Positions 34,537 through 42,002 of a DNA stretch of 64,000 nt are shown here, piece by piece. The stretch spans positions 1 to 64,000 of the forward strand of contig NZ_AEYF01000022.1 in assembly GCF_000292525.1 (NCBI RefSeq), given 5' to 3'. The notes under the pieces were generated by a model. That model searched no databases and had not been told where the DNA came from. It was given only the letters and a program-made list of their open reading frames with translations. Position numbers and translations under genes: made by a program. Position 1 is the stretch's first letter. The number at the start of each line of letters is the position of its first letter. The DNA is from Rhizobium sp. CCGE 510. GTDB lineage: Bacteria > Pseudomonadota > Alphaproteobacteria > Rhizobiales > Rhizobiaceae.

Positions 34537-36282
34537 ATGGCCCCCACGATTCGCTCGCCCTTCAGACGAACGCTCGCGCTTATGGCCAGCGCTGCAATTC
34601 TCGCGCAGGCCGGCATGAACGGGGTCGCCTATGCGCAAACCGCGCCTGATACGACAGCGCCCGGGGTTGTTGAACCGGCTCCCGCTACTCCGGAAACGGC
34701 CGCTCCTGCACCCGCATCTCCAGCTCCGACCCCGCCGGTTCAGGCTCCGTCGATTCAGGCCCCGTCGATTCAGGCCGGAGTGCCAAACAATGGCCCGGCC
34801 TCTGTCGCCGATCTCGCCGAGGGCCTGCTCGACGCCGTGGTCAACATCTCGACCTCGCAGAATGTGAAGGACGATGAGGGCGCAGGCCCGGCACCGCGGG
34901 CGCCCGACGGCTCGCCGTTCCAGGAATTCTTCAACGATTTCTTCAACAAGCAGCAGGGTAACAAGGGCCCGAACCATAATGTCAGTTCGCTCGGCTCCGG
35001 CTTCGTCATCGACCCGGCCGGCTATATCGTCACCAACAACCATGTGATCGAGGGCGCCGACGACATCGAGATCAATTTCGCCAATGGTTCGAAGCTCAAG
35101 GCGAAGCTGATAGGCACGGATACGAAGACCGATCTTTCGGTGCTGAAGGTCGAGCCTAAGGCGCCGCTGAAATCGGTGAAGTTCGGCGATTCCAGCACGA
35201 TGCGCATCGGCGACTGGGTGATGGCGATCGGCAATCCGTTCGGCTTCGGCGGCTCGGTGACGGTGGGCATCATTTCCGGGCGCGGCCGCAATATCAATGC
35301 CGGGCCCTACGATAACTTCATCCAGACGGATGCGGCGATCAACAAGGGCAATTCCGGAGGGCCGCTCTTTAACATGAAGGGCGAGGTGATCGGCATCAAC
35401 ACTGCGATCATTTCGCCGAGCGGCGGTTCGATCGGCATCGGCTTCTCGGTACCCTCCGAGCTCGCCTCAGGCGTCGTCGACCAATTGCGCGAATATGGTG
35501 AGACACGGCGCGGCTGGCTCGGCGTGCGCATCCAGCCGGTGACCGACGATATCGCCGACAGCCTCGGGCTCGACACCGCCAAAGGCGCGCTGGTCGCCGG
35601 CGTCATCAAGGGTGGCCCCGTCGACGACGGCTCGATCAAAGCGGGCGATGTCATCTTGAAATTCGACGGCAAGACAGTCAGCGAAATGCGCGATCTGCCG
35701 CGCGTGGTGGCGGAAAGCACAGTCGGCAAGGAAGTCGACGTGGTGGTGCTGCGCGACGGCAAGGAGCAGACCGTCAAGGTCAAGCTTGGCCGGCTCGAGG
35801 ATAGCGATCAGGCGGCGGCATCCGACGATGCGGCGCCCGATGGTTCGCAGGATGACGGCGTGATTACCCCTGATCCCGGCGAGAACAACGACATGGACCA
35901 GCCGGATTCCGGCGATCAGGCTCAGCCCACACCGGGCAAGCCCGACCAGCACCAGGGCCAGGTGTCGCCGGACGCGGCCACGCCGAAGAACGTCCTCGGG
36001 CTGTCGCTGTCGCTTTTGAGCGCCGAAACGCGCAAGGCTTTCGGCATCGCAGAGAGCGTCGACGGTGTCGTCGTGACAGAGGTGACGCCCGGCTCAGCCT
36101 CGGCCGAAAAAGGGCTGAAGCCCGGCGACGTGATCGTCGAGGTGGCGCAGGAGTTCATGAAGTCGCCGGACGCGGTCGCCGCCAAGGTGAAGTCGCTGAA
36201 ACAGGAAGGCCGCCGCAACGCCCAACTGATGATCGCATCGGCAAACGGCGATCTGCGGTTTGTGGCGGTGCCGATGGAATAG
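34537..36282 (+). CDS. degP: DegP/HtrA (Do family) periplasmic serine protease
   Basis: The 581-residue protein has a signal peptide (LALMASAAILAQAGMNGVAYA), then a Pro/Ala-rich linker of about 45 residues with a direct QAPSI repeat. The trypsin-like domain has the catalytic triad His169 (TNNHVIEG), Asp199 (KTDLSVLKV) and Ser273 (GNSGGPLF). Two PDZ domains follow, separated by an Asp/Gln-rich spacer. It degrades and refolds damaged envelope proteins. The ATG at 34537 has GAGGA seven bases upstream. It lies behind hflKC, as is usual, but after a terminator. Confidence 0.95.
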   Translation: MAPTIRSPFRRTLALMASAAILAQAGMNGVAYAQTAPDTTAPGVVEPAPATPETAAPAPASPAPTPPVQAPSIQAPSIQAGVPNNGPASVADLAEGLLDAVVNISTSQNVKDDEGAGPAPRAPDGSPFQEFFNDFFNKQQGNKGPNHNVSSLGSGFVIDPAGYIVTNNHVIEGADDIEINFANGSKLKAKLIGTDTKTDLSVLKVEPKAPLKSVKFGDSSTMRIGDWVMAIGNPFGFGGSVTVGIISGRGRNINAGPYDNFIQTDAAINKGNSGGPLFNMKGEVIGINTAIISPSGGSIGIGFSVPSELASGVVDQLREYGETRRGWLGVRIQPVTDDIADSLGLDTAKGALVAGVIKGGPVDDGSIKAGDVILKFDGKTVSEMRDLPRVVAESTVGKEVDVVVLRDGKEQTVKVKLGRLEDSDQAAASDDAAPDGSQDDGVITPDPGENNDMDQPDSGDQAQPTPGKPDQHQGQVSPDAATPKNVLGLSLSLLSAETRKAFGIAESVDGVVVTEVTPGSASAEKGLKPGDVIVEVAQEFMKSPDAVAAKVKSLKQEGRRNAQLMIASANGDLRFVAVPME

Positions 36283-36336
36283 GGGGACTGCGGCGGTGCC
36301 GAGCCGCCGCGTTTCCTGTTCTCGCGCAACTTTTCC

Positions 36337-36476
36337 TCCCTCATTCCTGTGCTCGTCACAGGAATCCAGCCACGGCGCGTCGGCGCCGTGAATGACGCTT
36401 CTGCACGGAGAAGGAGTCTCCCGCGCCCAAGGACTTGGGCGCGCTGGATCCCTGTGACGAGCACAGGGATGAGGGA
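36337..36476. repeat. Long inverted-repeat intergenic element
   Basis: The 34-base arms 36337-36370 and 36443-36476 are inverted copies with only two mismatches, around the core CTGTGCTCGTCACAGG. Between them lie further GGCGC palindromes (GGCGCGTCGGCGCC and GCGCCC / GGGCGC). The whole could fold into a cruciform. It fills the gap between degP and serB and resembles a dispersed rhizobial element; it carries no gene. Confidence 0.8.
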
Positions 36477-36571
36477 GATTGGGGTAAGCGTTCGCGCCAA
36501 ATTCCATGCCGACGCGTCGGATGGTGACTGGGTTTGGTTTAGTAACCGTCCAGAGACGGTGAGCTAAACAT

Positions 36572-37462
36572 TCAACCCGTCACGAAATCCGTCTTCCGAT
36601 AGCCCTGGATGTAAAGCAGCGCGGTCAGGTCGCCGTGGTTGATGCGCATCTGCGCTTCGGCGGCAACAGCCGGCTTGGCGTGGAGGGCGACGCCGGCGCC
36701 GGCGAGGTGGAGCATGCCGAGGTCGTTGGCGCCGTCGCCGACGGCGAGTGCTTCTTCCGGCGAAATGCCGAGACGAGCTGAAATTTCGTTCAGCGCATCG
36801 ACCTTGGCCTGCTTGCCGAGGATCGGTTCGGCGACGAAGCCGGAGAGAATGCCGCCGTCTTCGAGCAGCGTGTTGGCGCGGTTCTCATCAAACCCGAGGG
36901 TAGCGGCGATGCGGCTGGTGAAGACGGTGAAGCCGCCGGAGACGAGGGCGGTGTAGTGACCTTTCGACTTCATGGTGGCGATCAGTTCCGGACCGCCTGA
37001 TGTCAGCGTGATGCGCTTGGCGATCACTTCGTCGACGACCGATATCGGCAGGCCCTTCAAGAGGGCGACGCGTTCACGCAAAGCGGGCTCGAAGGCGATC
37101 TCGCCGTTCATGGCGCGGGCGGTGATGGTCGCGACCTTCTCCTTCAGGCCGACTTCGGCGGCTAGTTCGTCGATGCATTCCTGGCCAATCATCGTCGAAT
37201 CCATGTCGGCGATCAGCAGCTTCTTGCGGCGGCTATCCTGCTCCTGGATGACGAGGTCGATCGGCGCGCCTGATATGACGGCAAGAATATCGGCCTCGGC
37301 CGCTTGCGCATCCATGCCGTCACGCAGCGCGATGTCGCAGGCGATGCCGTCGGCCAGCCAGTAGAGGCCGGCAGCGTTCACCGCCTCGGCCGCCCGTTCG
37401 GCGATCGCGGGTGTCAGCACGGGATTTGACGGATTGGCAACAAGCGTGGCAACGAGAGCCAT
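36572..37462 (-). CDS. serB: Phosphoserine phosphatase
   Basis: The 296-residue HAD-family enzyme carries out the last step of serine synthesis. The catalytic DxDST motif is Asp86-Met-Asp88-Ser-Thr90, followed by GQECIDELA; LVSGGFTVFTSRIAATLGFDENRAN and VGDGANDLGML supply the later HAD motifs. An N-terminal regulatory region of about 75 residues is normal for SerB. The start codon at 37462 almost touches the start of the divergent miaA gene. Confidence 0.95.
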   Translation of the reverse strand: MALVATLVANPSNPVLTPAIAERAAEAVNAAGLYWLADGIACDIALRDGMDAQAAEADILAVISGAPIDLVIQEQDSRRKKLLIADMDSTMIGQECIDELAAEVGLKEKVATITARAMNGEIAFEPALRERVALLKGLPISVVDEVIAKRITLTSGGPELIATMKSKGHYTALVSGGFTVFTSRIAATLGFDENRANTLLEDGGILSGFVAEPILGKQAKVDALNEISARLGISPEEALAVGDGANDLGMLHLAGAGVALHAKPAVAAEAQMRINHGDLTALLYIQGYRKTDFVTG

Positions 37463-37463
37463 G

Positions 37464-38357
37464 ATGGAAAACCTTCTGAGCACAGTGAACGCGATCCTGA
37501 TAACCGGGCCGACCGCCAGCGGCAAGTCCGCGCTCGCCGTCGAACTGGCAAAGCGCCATGGCGGCGCGGTCGTCAACGCCGATAGCATGCAGGTCTACGA
37601 CACGCTGCAAGTGCTGACCGCGCGCCCGTCGGAGGAGGAAATGCAGGGTGTGCCGCATCATCTCTACGGTCATGTGCCGGCAGGTGCCGGCTATTCCACT
37701 GGCGCCTGGCTGCGCGATGTCGCCGCGCTGCTGCCGGCGCTCAAGGCCGCAGGCCGGCTGCCGGTCTTCGTCGGCGGCACCGGGCTTTATTTCAAGGCGC
37801 TGACTGGGGGCCTCTCCGATATGCCCGAGATACCCGAGGCACTGCGGGAGGAATTCAGGACGCGGCTGCTGGAGGAGGGGCCGGAGGAGCTTTATGCCGA
37901 ACTTGCCGAGGCCGATCCCGTCATGGCGGCAAGCCTCAACCGCCAGGACGGGCAGCGCATCGTCCGGGCGCTGGAGGTGATGAAGGCGACGGGGCGGTCG
38001 ATCGCCGATTTCCAGGGTCGGGCGGGACCGGTGGTGATCGACGGCGGCCAGGCCCGCAAGATTGTCGTGCTGCCGGACAGGGCGGTGCTGCATCAGCGCA
38101 TCAACGGGCGTTTCGAAAAGATGCTGGGCCAAGGCGCGGAGGACGAGGTGAAGACGTTGCTGGCGCTCGGCCTGCCGGCCGAGGCGCCTGTGATGAAGGC
38201 AATCGGAGTGTCGCAGATCGCGGCGATGCAGAAGGGCGAGATGACGCGCGACGAGGTGCTGGAGAAGGGGGCTGCGGCAACGCGGCAATATGCCAAGCGG
38301 CAAATGACCTGGTTCCGCAACCAGATGGATGACAGCTGGGAACGGCTGAGCGTCTAG
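37464..38357 (+). CDS. miaA: tRNA dimethylallyltransferase
   Basis: The 297-residue enzyme adds a dimethylallyl group to A37 of tRNAs that read U-starting codons. The P-loop GPTASGKS is at residues 15-22. NADSMQVYDTLQVLTARPS, VGGTGLYFKALTGGL and the C-terminal TRQYAKRQMTWFRNQ block are family signatures. An in-frame ATG at 37461 is also possible. One base separates it from the divergent serB start, so its promoter must lie inside serB. Confidence 0.95.
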   Translation: MENLLSTVNAILITGPTASGKSALAVELAKRHGGAVVNADSMQVYDTLQVLTARPSEEEMQGVPHHLYGHVPAGAGYSTGAWLRDVAALLPALKAAGRLPVFVGGTGLYFKALTGGLSDMPEIPEALREEFRTRLLEEGPEELYAELAEADPVMAASLNRQDGQRIVRALEVMKATGRSIADFQGRAGPVVIDGGQARKIVVLPDRAVLHQRINGRFEKMLGQGAEDEVKTLLALGLPAEAPVMKAIGVSQIAAMQKGEMTRDEVLEKGAAATRQYAKRQMTWFRNQMDDSWERLSV

Positions 38358-38688
38358 GCAAGGCGGCGAAGTCGTTCAGCTGCCGCACTTGTGTTGGGCA
38401 TTGGGCAAGATCCTCTTTCATTCGTGCGGTTGTTCGTGACCATGAGAGCCTGCCTTCGTCGACGGCTCCCGGTCGATCCGATCAGGCACATGTGACGGAA
38501 TCATCCGGCTTCGATCTGATCAGCGCTGCTTCGCGATTGTAGGAGATCTGATAAGTGTCATTGGTAGTCGATACCGGTGCCGATACGAAAGGCTGTATCG
38601 GCGACCGAGGGAAATCTCCCCGTGTTCTTCGCCGCTGCCCGGATCGTGCCTGTTGTTCTCCCATCGACCGTCTTTTTAGGATCGCATC
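38358..38688. other. Intergenic region upstream of the DapA-family gene
   Basis: About 330 bases. A 60-codon minus-strand frame at 38482-38664 exists, but its translation looks non-biological in its first half and I do not call it a gene. The stretch should hold the promoter of the DapA-family gene; no clear motif was found. Confidence 0.3.
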
Positions 38689-39591
38689 ATGTCTGTCGCT
38701 TCACCGTTTCATGGCCTCTCCGCCTTTCCGCCGACCCCCGCCGATATGGATGGCCGCGTGGACACCGAATCCCTCTGCCGCTTGCTGGATCGCCTTTGTG
38801 ACGCAGGCGTCGCCTCCATCGGCCTTCTGGGCAGCACCGGAATCTATGCCTTTCTCACGCGTGAGGAGCGGCTGAGGGCCGTTCAAGCTGCGGTCGAGTG
38901 CGTCGCAGGTCGCGTTCCCCTCGTTGTCGGCGCCGGTGCCCTCCGGACGGACCATGCTGTCGATCTCGCCAAGGATGCCGAGGCCGCTGGTGCAGACGCG
39001 CTTTTGCTGGCGCCTGTCTCCTATACGCCGTTGACCCAGGAAGAAGCCTACCAGCACTTCCTCGCGGTCACCAAGGCGGCGAAGCTGCCGCTATGCATCT
39101 ACAACAATCCCGGCACGACCCACTTCAGCTTCAGCCGGGACCTGCTGCAGCGGCTCTCCGATATCGAGACGATCAGGGCGGTGAAGATGCCTCTGCCGGT
39201 TGACAGCGACTTCAAAAGCGAACTGGCGGCATTGCGTGAGAAGACGAACCTTGAGATCGGCTACAGCGGCGACTGGGGCGCTGCCGAGGCGCTCCTCTCC
39301 GGTGCCGACGGCTGGTACAGCGTCGTCGGCGGCTTGTTTCCGCGTATTGCTCTTGCGCTAACCACAGCCGCGATTGCCGGAGACCGCGCTGAGACGCACC
39401 GGCTCGATGGGCTCCTGCAGCCGCTCTGGAAAACGTTCAAGGATTTCGGAAGCATCCGTGTGGTCTATACGCTGGTCGACGTTCTTTCGCTCGCCCAGGT
39501 ACAGTTGCCGCGGCCTCTCTTGCCGCTTGTGCCGATGGATCGGCAGCGTGTGCTCGACGCTGTCGAGCCTCTGATCGCCTTAGAACGGTAG
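38689..39591 (+). CDS. Dihydrodipicolinate synthase-family aldolase
   Basis: The 300-residue TIM-barrel protein of the DapA/NanA family has FPPTPADMDGRVD at the N-terminus, GSTGIYAFLTREER, the Tyr in CIYNNPGTTHFSF and the Schiff-base lysine in IRAVKMPLP. The family's usual GxxKEA motif around the lysine is replaced, so it is probably not the lysine-pathway DapA but an aldolase or hydratase acting on another 2-oxo acid. It stands alone with no pathway partner nearby. Confidence 0.82.
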   Translation: MSVASPFHGLSAFPPTPADMDGRVDTESLCRLLDRLCDAGVASIGLLGSTGIYAFLTREERLRAVQAAVECVAGRVPLVVGAGALRTDHAVDLAKDAEAAGADALLLAPVSYTPLTQEEAYQHFLAVTKAAKLPLCIYNNPGTTHFSFSRDLLQRLSDIETIRAVKMPLPVDSDFKSELAALREKTNLEIGYSGDWGAAEALLSGADGWYSVVGGLFPRIALALTTAAIAGDRAETHRLDGLLQPLWKTFKDFGSIRVVYTLVDVLSLAQVQLPRPLLPLVPMDRQRVLDAVEPLIALER

Positions 39592-39603
39592 GGCATATGT
39601 AGT

Positions 39604-39626
39604 CCGAAAACCGCTCCGCTTTTCGG
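39604..39626. repeat. Short hairpin between convergent genes
   Basis: CCGAAAA / TTTTCGG arms enclose CCGCTCCGC. The element lies between the convergent DapA-family and HerA-like genes. It may act as a terminator for both; a similar sequence is a common rhizobial intergenic element. Confidence 0.5.
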
Positions 39627-39654
39627 GTCATTCTTCGGAGATCGAGCGTAAGCG

Positions 39655-41679
39655 TCAATCCTTGTTGTAGAGGCTGCTCAGCGGTTTTTTCAGGATGCTT
39701 TCGCGCAGCGACGTGCCGGGCTCCCGGCGGGAGATCACGGGCTGATCCGTCGGTGGTGCCGGCCGGGGAAAGACCGGCTCGTCGCGGCGCATCTCGCGGC
39801 GGAGTGCGTCCAGCCGGGGATCAATCGCCGGCTGCGCGGCCGGGTCCAGTCGCGGCGTCTGCGGCAGCAGTTCGCGCCGGTAGGATTCGAGCGGAGCGGA
39901 CGACGGCGAAGGCGGCGCGTAGGGCGTTGCGTCGAGATCCTCGTCGGCTGCATCGGCCTCGTCGGGGCCCGCGGCGGACGCAGTATAGCTCCCCTGGAAA
40001 TTCGAGATGTCGGGTCCGACACTGACCGCCCGCATGCGGGTGACGATCTTGCGCAGATCAACCGTATCCGGATCTTCCTCACTGTTTTTGTTGTTGGCGC
40101 TGTTCGCCTTCGGCAGAAGGCTCTCGTCGACGCGCGAAAAGCGCATGCGCATCGGCACGCTGATCGCCTCGCCGAAGGCGATCGCCTCGCCGTTGCCGAT
40201 CGACGAGATGAAACTCGTCGTCGAGATCGACGAATTCGGGATGGCCGAGCGGATGATTTCCTGGTCTCGGTCGTTGGCAAGGCGCATGGCAAACAGTGTC
40301 GAGCACTGCGAGAGGATTGTCTGGTCGAGCTCGCCGGGCCGCTGGGTGATGATGCCGAGCGAGACGCCGTATTTGCGTCCCTCCTTGGCGATGCGGGCGA
40401 TTGCCTGGCGCGTCGGCACGAAGCCGAGGCTCGGATCGGAGGGGATGTAGCGGTGGGCTTCTTCGCAAACGACCAGCATGTGGATGGCGCCTTCGCTCCA
40501 CAGCGCCACCTCGAAGGCCATGCGGCAGAGTACGGAAGCGACCGAATTGACGACCTCGGAGGGGATGCCGGCAAGCTGGAAGGTGCAGATCGGCCGGTTC
40601 TCGCCGGGGACGCGGAAGATCTGCGCGATGGTCTCGGTGATCGTGTCGCTGATCGTGTTGTTGGAGAACATGAAGTGGTAGCGCGGATCGTTGATCGCGG
40701 CGATGAGGCGCATCTTCAGCGACCGCAGGAAGGGCTTTTCCGTACGGCCTTCCAGGCGGCCGATACGCTCGTCGATCAGCGCCAGCAGATCGGCCATGCG
40801 GTAAGGCACCGGTGTGTCGGCGGTGATGGAACTCTTTTCCGTCGTGCGGCGCACCAGTGAATTGTCGCTGCCGCGGAAGGCGCGCTTGGCCTCGGGCAGG
40901 ATATCGCGCAGCATGTCGAGCTCTTCCGGCACCGGCGGGCGGCCGCGAAAGACGACCTCGGCGAATTCCTCCAGCCGCATCAGCCAGAAGGGCAGGTCGA
41001 GCGTGTCGGTATCGATGGTGACAGCGTGGTTGGGAAAGGCGGCGGCGAATTCGTTATGCGGATCGAGGATCAACACCCGCAGCTTCGGGTTGGCGGCAAT
41101 CGCCTTGTGCAGGAGCAGCGATACGGCCGTCGACTTGCCGACGCCGGTGGAGCCGACGACGGCGAAATGCTTGGAGAGCATCGAGGGGATGTGGATGGCC
41201 GCGTCGATGCTTTCGTCCTGAGTCAGCTTGCCGATGACGGCGGTCGTACCCTCTCCGGCATCATAGATGCGTACCAGGTCGGCAGCGCGGATGCGGTGGG
41301 CGATGGCGCCGAGATAGGGATAACACGAGATGCCGGTCGAGAATTCTTCGCGCCCGTCCTCATCGACACGGACTTCGCCGAGCAACTCGGTCTCGATCCT
41401 GAAATAATTGTCCTCGCCTTCGCCCCAGGCATGGCTGCCGGTGTTCATCTGGTAAACGAGGGCGACGACACGGTTGCGGCCGACACTGATCGAAATCAGC
41501 CGGCCGACGGACCAGAGTTCAGTCAGATCGGTGCCGCCCTGCTCGGCGACGGCAGCAACCGTCGCCCGCGAGCCGCTGCACGCAACGACGCGGCCGAGAA
41601 AGCGATTTCCCGGTGCATGGCCATCGCGGCGGTCATGCTCGCCTGCCTTGCCAGACGTGTGCAAGTCGTTGTTGAGCAA
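39655..41679 (-). CDS. HerA-type bipolar ATPase (DUF87)
   Basis: The 674-residue protein has a HAS-barrel N-terminal domain and then an FtsK/HerA-fold ATPase with Walker A GSTGVGKS at residues 176-183, followed by LILDPHNEFAAAF. A Walker B region reads MLVVCEEAHRYIPSD, and GITTQRPGELDQTILSQC-like sensor sequences follow. The last 120 residues are Pro/Arg rich and disordered. In archaea HerA works with NurA in DNA end resection; bacterial forms are also found in defence systems. Here no nuclease or defence gene adjoins it, so a housekeeping DNA-processing role is more likely. Confidence 0.85.
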   Translation of the reverse strand: MLNNDLHTSGKAGEHDRRDGHAPGNRFLGRVVACSGSRATVAAVAEQGGTDLTELWSVGRLISISVGRNRVVALVYQMNTGSHAWGEGEDNYFRIETELLGEVRVDEDGREEFSTGISCYPYLGAIAHRIRAADLVRIYDAGEGTTAVIGKLTQDESIDAAIHIPSMLSKHFAVVGSTGVGKSTAVSLLLHKAIAANPKLRVLILDPHNEFAAAFPNHAVTIDTDTLDLPFWLMRLEEFAEVVFRGRPPVPEELDMLRDILPEAKRAFRGSDNSLVRRTTEKSSITADTPVPYRMADLLALIDERIGRLEGRTEKPFLRSLKMRLIAAINDPRYHFMFSNNTISDTITETIAQIFRVPGENRPICTFQLAGIPSEVVNSVASVLCRMAFEVALWSEGAIHMLVVCEEAHRYIPSDPSLGFVPTRQAIARIAKEGRKYGVSLGIITQRPGELDQTILSQCSTLFAMRLANDRDQEIIRSAIPNSSISTTSFISSIGNGEAIAFGEAISVPMRMRFSRVDESLLPKANSANNKNSEEDPDTVDLRKIVTRMRAVSVGPDISNFQGSYTASAAGPDEADAADEDLDATPYAPPSPSSAPLESYRRELLPQTPRLDPAAQPAIDPRLDALRREMRRDEPVFPRPAPPTDQPVISRREPGTSLRESILKKPLSSLYNKD

Positions 41680-41828
41680 AGGGTTACTCCATGCAGAAGC
41701 GTAGAAGAATAAAGTCGATCCTTTAACAAATCCTTCACTCTATCGATTTTCGGGGGATGCAGGCGTGGGGCAGTTTTTATTGCGGCATGCGTTGACGCTG
41801 CGAAATTTTCTGTCTATCACTTCCGACC

Positions 41829-41885
41829 ATGAAAATCGCAACGGCTCTTATCGTGGTGGGAAAGCGCATGGGCAGGATGGTGTAA
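41829..41885 (+). CDS. ilvIH leader peptide
   Basis: This 18-codon frame encodes MKIATALIVVGKRMGRMV then TAA. Ile, Leu and Val make up six of the 18 residues and are concentrated in the IATALIVV stretch. It sits directly before competing hairpins and a terminator upstream of ilvI, as a transcription-attenuation leader should. Scarcity of charged Ile, Leu or Val tRNA would stall the ribosome there. It was recognised by content and context, not by homology. Confidence 0.85.
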   Translation: MKIATALIVVGKRMGRMV

Positions 41886-41942
41886 CCATCCGGCGGTAGC
41901 CACCCATGCGCTAGATGACAGGCTCCTCCGGGGCCTTTTTTT
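41864..41942 (+). promoter_or_regulatory. ilvIH transcription attenuator
   Basis: Three alternative structures can be read. A protector hairpin pairs GCGCATGGG (41864-41872) with CCCATGCGC (41903-41911), with an inner GGATGG / CCATCC stem around the leader stop codon. A terminator has the stem AGGCTCC (41920-41926) / GGGGCCT (41930-41936) and a seven-T tract. An antiterminator pairs CCGGCGGTAGCC (41890-41901) with GGCTCCTCCGG (41921-41931), with one mismatch and one bulge. Stalling in the leader would block the protector and free the antiterminator. Confidence 0.85.
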
Positions 41943-42002
41943 ATGCCCGAAATTCGGGCTTCCGGCCACAAACGCAAATCCCAGCATAAACGGAACAGAC
42001 AG

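Noticed and set aside
38482..38664. Possible 60-residue minus-strand protein
   Set aside because: The first half is composition-driven (QQARSGQRRRTRGDF), no ribosome site is visible, and it lies antisense to the promoter region of the DapA-family gene. Left uncalled.
39655..41712. HerA-like ATPase as part of a defence island
   Set aside because: HerA ATPases occur in anti-phage systems with a SIR2, DUF4297 or nuclease partner. Here the neighbours are a DapA-family gene and ilvIH, with no such partner, so a defence role is not supported.
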